Assembly (NCBI RefSeq): GCF_017355955.1
Contig: NZ_JAFFID010000001.1
Coordinates: forward strand, 1,922,001-1,986,000
Origin: Sabulibacter ruber
Lineage (GTDB): Bacteria > Bacteroidota > Bacteroidia > Cytophagales > Hymenobacteraceae
Reading direction: 5' to 3'
Length of the DNA stretch: 64,000 nt
Shown: positions 17,837-27,084 of the stretch, piece by piece
Numbering within the stretch: the stretch's first letter is position 1
Layout of the letters: the number at the start of each line of letters is the position of its first letter
Notes under the pieces: model-generated
The model's database searches: none
What the model was told of the DNA's origin: nothing
Seen by the model: only the letters and a program-made list of their open reading frames with translations
Made by a program: the position numbers and the translations under genes

Positions 17837-17965
17837 CCTCGCTCGCCTCTGGCGAGAGTGAGTTATGTTGCGGCGTCCCGCCGCTAGGTACACGTTATAA
17901 TCTACTATTCCCGCAACGCGGCCAGAGGCCGCCCGGTAACTCACACTCGCCAGAGGCGAGCGAGG
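17837..17965 (+). repeat. Composite palindromic element, family B, copy 1
   Basis: A 129-base element with inverted ends (CCTCGCTCGCCTCTGGCGAG on one side and its complement on the other). Each end is itself a hairpin (CTCGCC/GGCGAG). Inside are two more hairpins, GCGGCGTCCCGCCGC and GCGGCCAGAGGCCGC. A second copy at 50932-51055 matches it in reverse orientation. No coding sequence fits. It lies in a 653-base gap between fabG and the vWA gene; the flanks hold only a weak dispersed palindrome near 17708-17755. Confidence 0.85.
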
Positions 17966-18243
17966 ATTTACTAAAACATAAGCCTTTTTCTACAGACAAT
18001 CAGAAATCCTGAACTTGCCCAAATCATCAAAACTTGAAAGCTTCGTGAGCCAATGAGAACTACCGGCACAACCTTCTCTCCTTTCAGGCTTCTTTCAAGG
18101 AAAACACCCCAAAAACGTACCTTAAACAATATCCCTGCGGCTGTTCAGTTTAGAAATAAAGAAGTTAACCCAGGGAAGTCCGCGTAAATATGCCGTACTT
18201 CTTTTTATCTTGCTTCTTGATCCTGTGACTTAACTCACCGTTT

Positions 18244-20331
18244 GTGCAATCACTCCAACTTCATACTACGTACTCCCCCTGGTTTGCATTGCTTTGCCTA
18301 GCGGCGGGAATTGGCGTTTCCTGGTTTATGTACCGCAAAGGCGGACCCTGGCCCACGGGGCTGCGCTGGCTTCTGGCTTCGTTGCGGGCTCTGTTGGTAG
18401 CGCTGGTTTGTTTTCTGCTGCTGGAGCCGTATACCCGCCGCATCCGGCAGGAAGAAGTGAAACCCAAAGTGGTACTGGCGCTGGACAATTCCCAATCGGT
18501 GGGGCTGTTCACGTCTAAAGAAAACCTGACGCGTACCCTGCAAGGCCTGGATGCCCTGGCCGAGCGCCTCTCAGAGGAAGGCATTGAGGTGGTGCGGCAA
18601 TCCTTTCAGGAGGGCGATACCGTGCTCAACTCGTTGGCGGCGGCATCCTTCCGAGCACCTGTCACCAATCTGCACGGCCTGCTGGAAAAAGGCGACCGAT
18701 CTTACCGCAACCAGAACCTGGCCGCCACCGTCCTGATCTCGGACGGAATCCACAACCAGGGCCCTACTCCTACTTTCCAGACCTACGCCGCTCCCATTTA
18801 TCCGATAGCCTTAGGCGATACCGTGCCCAAGCGCGATGTGGTACTGGAAGAAGTGCAATACAACAAAATCAACTACACTGGTACTTCTTTCCCGGTGATG
18901 GCGCGGGTGCGGCACAATGGGTTCAATGGCACCAGCGTGAATGTGCTGCTGCAGGAAAACGGCAAAACGGTACAGCGCAAAACCGTAGCCTTGCCCAGAG
19001 GCGGCTCTTTTGAAGCCACTTTTCAGGTTACGGCCGCCCGGCCGGGTAAAAAGCATTACGAGGTGCAGGTACAACCCTTAACCGGCGAGTTCACCAACCT
19101 GAACAACCGCCGCCATGCGTACCTGGAAGTCATCAAGGGCAAGCTGAAGATTCTGGTGGCCGCCGCCGCTCCGCACCCAGACATCAAAGCCCTGCGCAGT
19201 GCCTTGCTCACCAATCCACTCCTGGACGTGGAGGTGGTGCTGGGCCCGTTCCAGAGTCCTTCGTTCAAAACGCCCTATGACGCGGTGGTGCTGCACCAGA
19301 TCCCGAACATTAATGGCGTGGGTTCTGACTGGCTGCGCCGATTGCGTTCTTCCAACGTGCCCACCTTCTACATTCTGGGCGCCCAAACCGATTACAATGC
19401 CTTCAACACCCTACAGGCCGGGGTACAGTTGAACCGTCCTTCGCCGCAGTACGATGAAGTACAACCGCTGCTGAACAATCGCTTCCGGCGTTTCTCCACC
19501 GAGCCTATCGCCCAAACCCGCATCAAATCCTGGCCCCCTACCGCTGTTACCTTCGGAGAATGGAATGTCTCCGGCGGGTCTGAAGTAGTTTTGTTTCAGC
19601 AGGTAGGCTCCGTAAGAACCACCAAACCGCTCTTGTTGTACAAAGCCACCTCCACCACCCCATCAGCCGTGCTGCTCACCGACGGCAGCTGGCAATGGCG
19701 TCTCACCGAGGCTGCGGACCACGGCACCTCCCAGATCTATGACGAGCTTATGACGCACGTGGTGCAATTGCTGGCCAACCGCCGTAACCAGAAACGCTTG
19801 CATGTGTATCCGGTAAAAGATGAGTTTGAGGTATCAGAAGGTGTAGCCCTGCAGGCCGATGTCTTCAATGCCGTCCAGGAAGAGATCTTTGGGCAGGATA
19901 TTGCCGTGACTCTCACCCACGAAGGTGGCAAGCAAACCCGTCACCGGTTCAGGCATGAACAAGGCGGCGAGGGCCTGCGCCTTGGCAATTTACCGGCCGG
20001 TGTGTACCGCTACACCGCCTCGGCCAGGGTAGAAAACCAGAATTACACCGATAACGGTGAGTTTGTGGTGCAGGAACAGAACCTGGAATCACTGCTGGCC
20101 GTGGCCGATCATGGCTTGCTCCACCAAATTGCGCAACGCTCCGAAACCCGGCTGTACTACCCTACCCAACTGGCCCAACTGGAACAGGATCTACTTAAAG
20201 CCAAGTTCAAGACCGTGCTGCGCAGCCATGAAGAAGAAAAAGACCTGCTGGAACAACCCTGGTTCTATTTCCTCTTGCTGGGACTTGCCTGTAGTGAATG
20301 GGCACTGCGGCGTTTCTTCGGGACTCTATAA
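18244..20331 (+). CDS. Membrane protein with von Willebrand factor A domain
   Basis: A 695-residue membrane protein starting at GTG. Two helices lie at the N-terminus (about 10-30 and 40-61) and one at the C-terminus (about 672-690). A vWA-like domain starts at VVLALDNSQSVG, whose Asp81-Asn-Ser83-Gln-Ser85 forms the DxSxS part of a metal-ion-dependent adhesion site. The middle has beta-rich segments and a glutamine-amidotransferase-like region around KLKILVAAAAPHPDIKALRSAL (about 300-400). The layout matches a Bacteroidota family found with or without BatA/B-type aerotolerance genes, none of which are adjacent. Function unknown; a periplasmic protein-binding role is plausible. The GTG is chosen because no better start lies nearby ahead of helix 1. 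Confidence 0.8.
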   Translation: MQSLQLHTTYSPWFALLCLAAGIGVSWFMYRKGGPWPTGLRWLLASLRALLVALVCFLLLEPYTRRIRQEEVKPKVVLALDNSQSVGLFTSKENLTRTLQGLDALAERLSEEGIEVVRQSFQEGDTVLNSLAAASFRAPVTNLHGLLEKGDRSYRNQNLAATVLISDGIHNQGPTPTFQTYAAPIYPIALGDTVPKRDVVLEEVQYNKINYTGTSFPVMARVRHNGFNGTSVNVLLQENGKTVQRKTVALPRGGSFEATFQVTAARPGKKHYEVQVQPLTGEFTNLNNRRHAYLEVIKGKLKILVAAAAPHPDIKALRSALLTNPLLDVEVVLGPFQSPSFKTPYDAVVLHQIPNINGVGSDWLRRLRSSNVPTFYILGAQTDYNAFNTLQAGVQLNRPSPQYDEVQPLLNNRFRRFSTEPIAQTRIKSWPPTAVTFGEWNVSGGSEVVLFQQVGSVRTTKPLLLYKATSTTPSAVLLTDGSWQWRLTEAADHGTSQIYDELMTHVVQLLANRRNQKRLHVYPVKDEFEVSEGVALQADVFNAVQEEIFGQDIAVTLTHEGGKQTRHRFRHEQGGEGLRLGNLPAGVYRYTASARVENQNYTDNGEFVVQEQNLESLLAVADHGLLHQIAQRSETRLYYPTQLAQLEQDLLKAKFKTVLRSHEEEKDLLEQPWFYFLLLGLACSEWALRRFFGTL

Positions 20332-20368
20332 TCAAAAAGGCCGCCCCAAACAGGCGGCCTTTTTGATT
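20330..20368. terminator. Bidirectional terminator
   Basis: A perfect 16-base stem (20330-20345 with 20353-20368; arm AATCAAAAAGGCCGCC). Its first arm overlaps the TAA stop of the vWA gene and it also serves the convergent small lipoprotein gene. Confidence 0.88.
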
Positions 20369-20373
20369 ATGGC

Positions 20374-20598
20374 TTATGAGCCGGTGGTGGCTCCCGCGGC
20401 CGAGGAATTAACTTCCGGCGCAATAGTATCTGCCCGGTTATCAGCGGCTCCGGTTTCAAAATCTTGCGCCCGTACCGAAGGGTCCCGGTGTTCCGTGGCA
20501 GTAGGCTCCACCTCCGCTTCTTTAGGCTTAGGCCCCGAGTTACAGCTCACCAAAATCAGCAACTGCAAGGCTGCGCTCCACATGAGTATCTTTTTCAT
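20374..20598 (-). CDS. Small lipoprotein of unknown function
   Basis: A 74-residue protein with a classical lipoprotein signal ending LLILVSC (Cys19). The mature part is short, hydrophilic, rich in Ala, Glu, Thr and Pro, and probably disordered. No domain is recognised. A start at ATG 20598, the clear lipobox and the shared terminator make it a likely real gene. The 694 bases upstream contain an inverted pair of GTATAGAAAA sites that could regulate it. Confidence 0.65.
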   Translation of the reverse strand: MKKILMWSAALQLLILVSCNSGPKPKEAEVEPTATEHRDPSVRAQDFETGAADNRADTIAPEVNSSAAGATTGS

Positions 20599-21292
20599 AG
20601 TTTCAGTAGTTTATGTCTTGTATAGAAAACAACTTTTAAATAGAAAGCTATTTTCTATACGAAGGAATGTATTCAGTGGCACGGTTTAAAAGCAGCGACT
20701 ATAACCCACAAATTTATGCTACTTTGGTGCCTTGTATCGGAGAAGTTGATTTAAAACTAACAACTCAAGGAAAAACCAACTAGAGATAGCTTTGCTCCGT
20801 TTTAAGGCAAAGTCAAAGGACAACCTTAAAAACACCCACGTAAAAACTTCAGAATAGAGCAGAACAAACCAGGCATGGGGAACCCCTATAATCCATAAGA
20901 AGGAAGGCATACCCAGTGCATTCCCACACCTCTGGCTTACGGTGCGGTAGTTTATATAGGAATCGGCTGATATCAATCTAATGCAAAACCTCTACTTTCA
21001 ACTTCTACGCCTTAGTTAGCTGGGTATTCAATCTAAAACTTGGGAAAGTATAGTTATATAAAGTAGTTTTTTGCATACTTCTGCTCAAAAAAACAACTTA
21101 TCTCACTCAGAAGCACTTTAGAGAGAAGGTAAAAGTGCGTAGCTTTACTAGCTGGTTTACTTTCATCGGCACCTATTTCCCAGCTACTTACTATTAGAAT
21201 GTTTTTACTGCGCTCATCCGCACTTTTTGGTTGGGAAACCTTTACGCGTACCCAAACCATTAGCCTTAAAGTTGAAGGATAGTATCCGTTAC
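20599..21292. other. AT-rich gap with an inverted GTATAGAAAA pair
   Basis: A 694-base stretch without a convincing gene. GTATAGAAAA at 20620-20629 and its reverse complement at 20651-20660 form an inverted repeat with a 21-base spacer, 22 bases upstream of the small lipoprotein gene. The minus-strand open frame at 20719-20976 has no family features and atypical composition. The rest shows nothing I can name. Confidence 0.45.
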
Positions 21293-22915
21293 ATGAAATA
21301 CCCATTCCTGTTTTTTGTCTTTTTCCTTAGCTGTTTTTCGGCTTTTTCGGCCAATGAACAAGAAAACCTCCTGCAGCAACTGGATCAGGAATTAGAAAAA
21401 GAAAAGTCCTACCAAGCCCAGAAGGTTGCCCGCATTGATCGTTTCCGAGCAAAACTGAAGCAAACGAGTAGCAACTCAGAGGGCAGATACACCCTCTATG
21501 CCCAGCTGTATGAGGAGTACAAATCCTACAACTATGACTCGGCGTTTCACTACGTCACCCAATTGCAGAAACTGGCTTATTCCCTTAAAGATGTCTCTAA
21601 AATCAACGAGGCGAAAATCAGGCTAGGCTTTATTTTGCTTTCCTCGGGCATGTTCAAAGAAACCTTTGACTCCCTGGAAACCGTGAACTCAAGATTGCTC
21701 ACCACCGCCAATAAGCAGGAATTCTTCGCCCTGATGGCCCGGGTGTACTATGACCTGTCTGATTTCAACAAGGACACCCACTATACCCAACGATATACTC
21801 AGGAGGGAAACCGCTACATTGACTCAGCTTTGGCGGTTTCTGCCCCAAACTCTTACACGTACTTGTATTACCGGGGATTACGCCACGCCAGAACGGCCAA
21901 TATTGAGGAAGGTCTGAAGGATCTGAATAAACTTAACCAGAGGGCTGATCTGTCTTTCCATCAACGGGCGGTGGTAGCCTCCACCCTGAGCGATCTTTAC
22001 CTGCGTTTGGGCCAAACGCCCAAAGCCATTCCGCTCCTGATCCAGGCCGCCATCTCTGATATCAAGTCCTCTACCAAAGAGACCTCCGCCATCCTGACCC
22101 TTGCTAACCTACTGCACGAGCAGGGCGACCTTACCAGAGCGTACAGCTATACCAAAAAAGCCTTAGCCGATGCCAACTTCTACGGGGCCCGCCACCGCAA
22201 AATTCAGGTTGGGTCTGTGTTGCCCATCATTGAGGGCGAAAGGCTTAATACCGTAGAGAACCACCGGAAAGTGTTGATCATCTACTCCGCGGTGGCTACC
22301 CTGCTCACCTTTGTAATCATCTTTTTCATCTTCGTGACGCTACGGCAACTTAAGAAACTGCGGCTGGCAAAAAAGGAAATAGACGCGGCCCACACGGTTC
22401 TGCAAGCTACCAACCAACAGCTGCAGGAAACCAACAATAAATTGCTGGAAGCGAACAAGATCAAGGAAGAATATATTGGCTATTACTTCAACATCAACTC
22501 AGATTACATTGAGAAGATTGAGAAAGTGAAAAGGGCAATTGATCAGAGCCTCACTGCCAAGAAATACGATCAACTCAAGTACATTGTCAATAATATCAAT
22601 ATGGCCAAGGAGCGCGAGGAGCTGTTCCTCAGCTTTGACAAAGTATTTGTGAAGCTTTTCCCTAACTTCATTCAGGAATTCAATTCGTTCTTCAAGCCCG
22701 AGGACCGGATTAAATTGCCAGATCACCAAACCCTGAACACTGACCTGCGAATCTTTGCGTTAATCCGCCTGGGAATTCATGAGAATGACAAAATCGCGAA
22801 GATCTTGGGGTACTCGGTAAATACCATTTACGCGTACAAGACCCGTATAAAGAACAAATCGGTGATCCCGAACGAGGAGTTTGAGAGACGGATGATGGAG
22901 ATAAAACCAGTTTAG
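21293..22915 (+). CDS. SusR-like membrane transcriptional regulator (DUF6377 type)
   Basis: A 540-residue protein. A signal peptide (1-20, ending FSAFSA) leads to a TPR-like helical sensor (about 30-310), one membrane helix (about 326-349, LIIYSAVATLLTFVIIFFIFV), a coiled coil (355-400) and a C-terminal domain (about 405-540) with an HTH-like stretch DKIAKILGYSVNTIYAYKTRIKNK near 497-520. This arrangement matches SusR of Bacteroides, which activates starch-utilisation genes in response to oligosaccharides, and the DUF6377 family. It lies convergent with and just beyond the sus-like locus, so it is the likely regulator of that locus. The ATG at 21293 is chosen for the signal peptide; the frame upstream adds 22 non-signal residues. 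Confidence 0.88.
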   Translation: MKYPFLFFVFFLSCFSAFSANEQENLLQQLDQELEKEKSYQAQKVARIDRFRAKLKQTSSNSEGRYTLYAQLYEEYKSYNYDSAFHYVTQLQKLAYSLKDVSKINEAKIRLGFILLSSGMFKETFDSLETVNSRLLTTANKQEFFALMARVYYDLSDFNKDTHYTQRYTQEGNRYIDSALAVSAPNSYTYLYYRGLRHARTANIEEGLKDLNKLNQRADLSFHQRAVVASTLSDLYLRLGQTPKAIPLLIQAAISDIKSSTKETSAILTLANLLHEQGDLTRAYSYTKKALADANFYGARHRKIQVGSVLPIIEGERLNTVENHRKVLIIYSAVATLLTFVIIFFIFVTLRQLKKLRLAKKEIDAAHTVLQATNQQLQETNNKLLEANKIKEEYIGYYFNINSDYIEKIEKVKRAIDQSLTAKKYDQLKYIVNNINMAKEREELFLSFDKVFVKLFPNFIQEFNSFFKPEDRIKLPDHQTLNTDLRIFALIRLGIHENDKIAKILGYSVNTIYAYKTRIKNKSVIPNEEFERRMMEIKPV

Positions 22916-22936
22916 CTACTTATTGCGCCACAGCTG

Positions 22937-22970
22937 TTTTAAGGCTGATTCTGAAAAACCAGCCTTAAAA
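22937..22970. terminator. Palindrome after the regulator gene, dispersed-repeat type
   Basis: Arms TTTTAAGGCTG (22937-22947) and CAGCCTTAAAA (22960-22970) around ATTCTGAAAAAC. A second stem, GGAGGC/GCCTCC at about 23009-23030, follows and may terminate the convergent hydrolase gene. Confidence 0.65.
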
Positions 22971-23071
22971 ATAAAGCTCGAATCACATTTAATCATCTAA
23001 AACAAAAAGGAGGCCTCTACTGGAGCCTCCCCTTTGCTAACAAACTCAAAACAATTTTTCTATACTTTTCA

Positions 23072-24541
23072 TTAAGGCCGTAGCACCAGTTTCTGGGTTT
23101 CACTGACGGCATCAGACTGTACGGTTACGTAATACACGCCTCCGCTTAGGTGCTGGATTGGCACAGTAACCTTAGAGGTACCTTTGGCAATTTCTTTCTG
23201 GTACAGGATTTTCCCAGCCACGTTAGAAATGGTAAGGTGAGCAACCAGACTGCCCACTCTATTTATCCCTATTTCTATTTCGTTGCCCGTGGCTGGGTTG
23301 GGAAAAACCTTGAACAACCTTCCGCTTTTGCCCGGAGCCACTTCATCAAGAATACCTGTGACAGGGGCAATCTCATTCAGGATGGCGCGGGCGGCGTCAA
23401 TCTCCAGATTGGAGAAATGGGCAGAGGCGGTAGCCAGTTTCTGTTGAATGGCGGCATCGTTGGCGTGCTGCTTTCTCAATTGGTAAAGCTTGTGCACCAG
23501 CCGTAGCTCGTTCTCGCCGTATGAAACCCCGGTGTAGGCTTGTACTTTTTTCAAGTATTCAAATCCGGTTTCCAGGGTAGGCTCAAAGATGGTCCCCTCG
23601 CCGTAGTCGTTCCAGGTAACTAGCTGCACCATGTCCAGTTTGCTCTTGTGCTGGTTCAGACGGGTCAAGGTTTGGTCCAAGGTAGCACCGTTGTTGTGCG
23701 GGATGGTGAAATATCCGGTTCCTGAACCTCCTTCTTCATAGAAATCCACAAAACCCGGGTAAGCACTGCCCATTACTGTTTTCAGTTGAGGCGCCCGGTT
23801 GTTGTAAAAACTATCCAGATGGTCCAGGTGGCTTCTGTTGTCCTGATACACCCAGGCATACTCCCCATCGGCATTCACGCCCGCATCCCCGGATTCATGC
23901 CAAAGGGTGAGGAACTCAATGTCTTCTCCGCCCTCGGCCAGGATCTGTGACCATTGAGAAGGCTGCTGGAATGTAATAGGCCCGAAAATACCAACCAATG
24001 GGTCCTGGCCGGCACCGGTACGGATGTACTGGGGTTTATTGAAGTAGTTGTTTTTGAGATAGCGCAGGTTAGCCTTAGCATCCTCAATGTTCCGGCTGAA
24101 CCGGTCTTCCATGATAACCCCAAACTGCATCCCAAAATCGTCTACATATGAAACAATGGCGTTGGAACTGGTTAAAAGGTCATTCACGTCTGCGTTGGAG
24201 CCCTGGGTACCGTACCAGTTGATGAGCACGCCATCAATGCCAGACAATTTCATGAGCAGCAAGTGATACTCTATCACGTCTTTATCGCGGCTGGCGTAAG
24301 GGCCAATAAGCGGGTAAAAGTGCGCTGCAATCTGCCGTTTGCCGTTGGCATCCACAATGTTGGGGTTCTTATTGTTCATGGTCCAATGCCAGCCCCACCG
24401 GCCAATGGACGCAGGTGTTTCAAACCAGGGCATGTAGTGCATGTACACTTTCATGTCATTGGTTTTGGTCACCGCCCGCTGCGCCCACCCGTGGTGAACG
24501 CTTAGCAGCAGACCCAGTATGAGTAGAATTCTGCCTTTCAT
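23072..24541 (-). CDS. GH71/99-like glycoside hydrolase with T9SS sorting domain
   Basis: A 489-residue secreted protein. The signal peptide (1-20) is followed by a TIM-barrel-like domain (about 28-335) with features of the GH71/GH99-like group: KVYMHYMPWF (31-40), GRWGWHW (47-53), HFYPLIGPYASRDKDVIEYH, GIDGVLINWYG (101-111) and the acidic motif WNDYGEGTIFEP (310-321), where Glu315 and Glu320 are the likely catalytic or substrate-binding acids. After a helical segment, residues about 410-489 form a type IX secretion C-terminal domain with FPNPATGNEIEI, GGVYYVTV and KLVLRP. GH71 acts on alpha-1,3-glucan and GH99 on alpha-mannosides; the specificity here is open. It is the last gene of the sus-like locus. 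Confidence 0.85.
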   Translation of the reverse strand: MKGRILLILGLLLSVHHGWAQRAVTKTNDMKVYMHYMPWFETPASIGRWGWHWTMNNKNPNIVDANGKRQIAAHFYPLIGPYASRDKDVIEYHLLLMKLSGIDGVLINWYGTQGSNADVNDLLTSSNAIVSYVDDFGMQFGVIMEDRFSRNIEDAKANLRYLKNNYFNKPQYIRTGAGQDPLVGIFGPITFQQPSQWSQILAEGGEDIEFLTLWHESGDAGVNADGEYAWVYQDNRSHLDHLDSFYNNRAPQLKTVMGSAYPGFVDFYEEGGSGTGYFTIPHNNGATLDQTLTRLNQHKSKLDMVQLVTWNDYGEGTIFEPTLETGFEYLKKVQAYTGVSYGENELRLVHKLYQLRKQHANDAAIQQKLATASAHFSNLEIDAARAILNEIAPVTGILDEVAPGKSGRLFKVFPNPATGNEIEIGINRVGSLVAHLTISNVAGKILYQKEIAKGTSKVTVPIQHLSGGVYYVTVQSDAVSETQKLVLRP

Positions 24542-24653
24542 ACACTCTTTTGTTGATTATAACTTTAGAAACGTTTCCCTCATTCTCCTCTTGGAGGACA
24601 ATCTACCACAATGACTCCTTGCAAGCATTGTCCAGGAGAACGGCCAGGGATGA

Positions 24654-24686
24654 TTTAGGGCCGTTTTCTTTAAAACAGCCCTAAAC
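24654..24686. terminator. Palindrome between the two hydrolase genes
   Basis: A 14-base stem TTTAGGGCCGTTTT / AAAACAGCCCTAAA with one mismatch around CTTT. It is a copy of the dispersed palindrome and may partly end the GH97 transcript. Confidence 0.6.
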
Positions 24687-24705
24687 CAGGATGTGAGCCT
24701 TGAAC

Positions 24706-26817
24706 TTATTTTGCGGTTAGTAAGCTGATGGCTGCTCCACCGCCGGCAGCCAGTTTCAATTTGTGCTTGGTCTGCTTGTCTACCGTGATTTCCTCAATCT
24801 TGTACTCGGTTGGGTTTGTATCCCAGTGGGCAGTGGGGCCATCGCGGTAAACCCGGGCTTTGTATTTCTTTCCGTCTTCCAGAAAACTGAAGTCAATGGT
24901 TACTTCGCGTGGGTTCTCATCAGTGATGGCGCCTACAAACCAATTGCCGGTTTTGCGCTCCCTACGGGCAATGGAAACATGATCGCCAATCTCGCCGTCC
25001 AGCACAACAGATTTATCCCAATCTACCCCTACTTCTCTGATGAACTGGAAAGCGTCTATGCCTTTGTAAAACTCAGGCAAATCTGCCGCCATCTGCACAG
25101 GGCTGTAGATGACTACGTAAAGTGCCAATTGGTGCGCCAAAGTAGTTTTCACCGAATTCTTTGGTCTCAAGCCACCCAGTTTCAGGTTGAAAATACCTGG
25201 CGTATAGTCAATAGGTCCGGCCAGCATGCGGGTGAATGGCACAATAGTCAGGTGGTCGGTGGGGTTACCACCATCCGCAGACCAGGCGTTGAATTCCTGA
25301 CCTCGCACGCCTTCGCCCGAGATCAGGTTAGGATAGGTTCTGCGCAAGCCGGTAGGTTTGATGGGCTCATGCACGTTGATGGCAATGTTGTACTTAGCCG
25401 CTTTCTCAAGCACCCGACGGTGGTGGTTCACCATCCACTGCCCGAAGTGGTGCTCCCCTTCCGGGATAAGCTTGCCCACGTAGCCTAATTTAGCGGTATT
25501 AATACCGTACTTGTTCATGAGTTGATACGCCGCGTCCAGGTTCTTCTCATAGTTTAGCGGCGAAGCCGACGTTTCATGATGCATGATCATCTCCACGCCT
25601 TTGCTTTTGGCATATCGTGTAACTTCGGCCAAATCATAGTCTTTGTATGGAGTGGTAAAGTCAAAGGCGTTCTCTCTTCTGGCGTTATCGGTCCAGCGGT
25701 CCCAGCCGGTATTCCAGCCCTCCACCAGTACACCTTTCAGGTTGTTGGCAGCGGCGAAGTCAATGTATCTTTTGGTGTTGGCGGTGGTGGCACCGTGACG
25801 CCCGCCTTCCATGTCCCAGCCAGATTTTTCCAGGTGCATCTCCCACCAGATACCGTTGTACTTCATGGGGTGCACGTATGGCACCGCTCCCAATTTGTTT
25901 GGCTCGTTCAGGTTCAGCACCAGTTTGGATTCGATCAGGTCACCGGCTCTATCGGCCACCTGGATGGTACGCCAAGGGGTGTCAAATGGAGCCGTACGCT
26001 TCACGGCATACCCGTATCGGTCTGATTTTACCAAGGAACTGGAAAAAGACAGATTGCTGGTGTCGGCCAATAGCGTCATGCTGGCGTAATCGGTTAGGTT
26101 GGCTTCGTGAATGCTCAGGTACAGGCCATCGGTGGTTTTCAGGGTGAAAGGCGTGTGCACAGAATTTTCCGGAATGCTGGTAAACGCCAGGGTAGGATCT
26201 CCTTTAGACGGGGCATTGATCCTGGAAATTGGTGTGTGGTTATACACGTGTTCATAACTGTCCCAATCGCCGGGTGTCCACCAGGACTGGTGATCTCCCG
26301 TCATTTTGAACTGAGTGTTTTCCTGCGCGATGATCACCTCTTTCAGGTTCTCCTGCACCGGAAAGGAGTACCGGAAGCCCACACCGTCGTCATACACCCT
26401 AAAAGTCACGTTGATCTGGCGCTTCAAGTTGGTCTCTTCCTGTAATTCCACCACAATCTCTTTGTAGTTATTGACTACCTGTGCCTGCTCGCCCCAAGGC
26501 ATGTCCCAGGTCTCGTTTTTAGAACTGGTGCGGGTATTTACCACTTTGAAGTTTTCTTTCAAAGCCGGTCCATCTTTCAGACCAAAGCCCATCAATGAAG
26601 TGTCAATGGCTTTTTTATTCTTGAAGGACACCTGGTACGCAGGTTGCTTGGAAGGAGTCAGAAAGAACTCCAACGTAATGTTACCAGAGGGAGAAGTAAC
26701 TTTTGACAAAGAAGTGTTGCCCTTTTCTGCCATAGGAACTGACTTTGTACTACAGGACCATCCGCAGGCAAGTGCAATAAGTAAAATGAAGGGTTTCCAA
26801 AGGTGAAGTATTCTCAT
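24706..26817 (-). CDS. susB: GH97 alpha-glucosidase (SusB type), lipoprotein
   Basis: A 703-residue enzyme that releases glucose from malto- or isomalto-oligosaccharides. From the ATG at 26817 it has a lipoprotein-like signal with Cys18 or Cys22; the longer frame to 26898 adds 27 residues ahead of the signal. An N-terminal beta-sandwich (about 40-290) precedes a TIM barrel with WWEMHLEKSGWDMEG, MIMHHETSASPLNYEK, NVHEPIKPTGLRR and a small C-terminal sheet. Glu484 (in HEPIKPTG) and Glu508 (in GQEF) are 24 residues apart, exactly the spacing of the base Glu508 and acid Glu532 in Bacteroides SusB, and identify the inverting alpha-glucosidase subgroup, not the retaining galactosidases. It lies 267 bases from the SusE-like gene, with a palindrome in the gap. 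Confidence 0.93.
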   Translation of the reverse strand: MRILHLWKPFILLIALACGWSCSTKSVPMAEKGNTSLSKVTSPSGNITLEFFLTPSKQPAYQVSFKNKKAIDTSLMGFGLKDGPALKENFKVVNTRTSSKNETWDMPWGEQAQVVNNYKEIVVELQEETNLKRQINVTFRVYDDGVGFRYSFPVQENLKEVIIAQENTQFKMTGDHQSWWTPGDWDSYEHVYNHTPISRINAPSKGDPTLAFTSIPENSVHTPFTLKTTDGLYLSIHEANLTDYASMTLLADTSNLSFSSSLVKSDRYGYAVKRTAPFDTPWRTIQVADRAGDLIESKLVLNLNEPNKLGAVPYVHPMKYNGIWWEMHLEKSGWDMEGGRHGATTANTKRYIDFAAANNLKGVLVEGWNTGWDRWTDNARRENAFDFTTPYKDYDLAEVTRYAKSKGVEMIMHHETSASPLNYEKNLDAAYQLMNKYGINTAKLGYVGKLIPEGEHHFGQWMVNHHRRVLEKAAKYNIAINVHEPIKPTGLRRTYPNLISGEGVRGQEFNAWSADGGNPTDHLTIVPFTRMLAGPIDYTPGIFNLKLGGLRPKNSVKTTLAHQLALYVVIYSPVQMAADLPEFYKGIDAFQFIREVGVDWDKSVVLDGEIGDHVSIARRERKTGNWFVGAITDENPREVTIDFSFLEDGKKYKARVYRDGPTAHWDTNPTEYKIEEITVDKQTKHKLKLAAGGGAAISLLTAK

Positions 26818-26903
26818 TCCTTCTAAATTGTTAGTGGGTAAGGGGGTTGAAAATGGGGGCAAAATGCTCTTTGATAGAACGAAGAGGCACCTGCCCAATG
26901 TTT

Positions 26904-26939
26904 ATTTTGGGCTTGTTTCCATGAAAACAAGCCCAAAAT
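26904..26939. terminator. Palindrome upstream of GH97
   Basis: Perfect 15-base arms ATTTTGGGCTTGTTT and complement (26904-26918, 26925-26939). It sits in the spacer between the SusE-like gene and GH97 and could lower read-through into the enzyme genes. Confidence 0.7.
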
Positions 26940-27084
26940 GGATTTTCAAGGCAAACGGGTGCCCTGTACCCTGCTTGCAAGGCAAAAAGTAGGTTTTTAA
27001 AGCAGCGAAGGTCCTTTGGCAGTTGCAAAGCCCTTCGCTGCTGTCTCCATAAATAGATGGTTTTTAAATGGTTTGGAAAGTGGG

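Noticed and set aside
20719..20976. 85-residue minus-strand open frame in an empty spacer
   Set aside because: No family, unusual composition and no nearby start signal; could be a small gene but I cannot support it.
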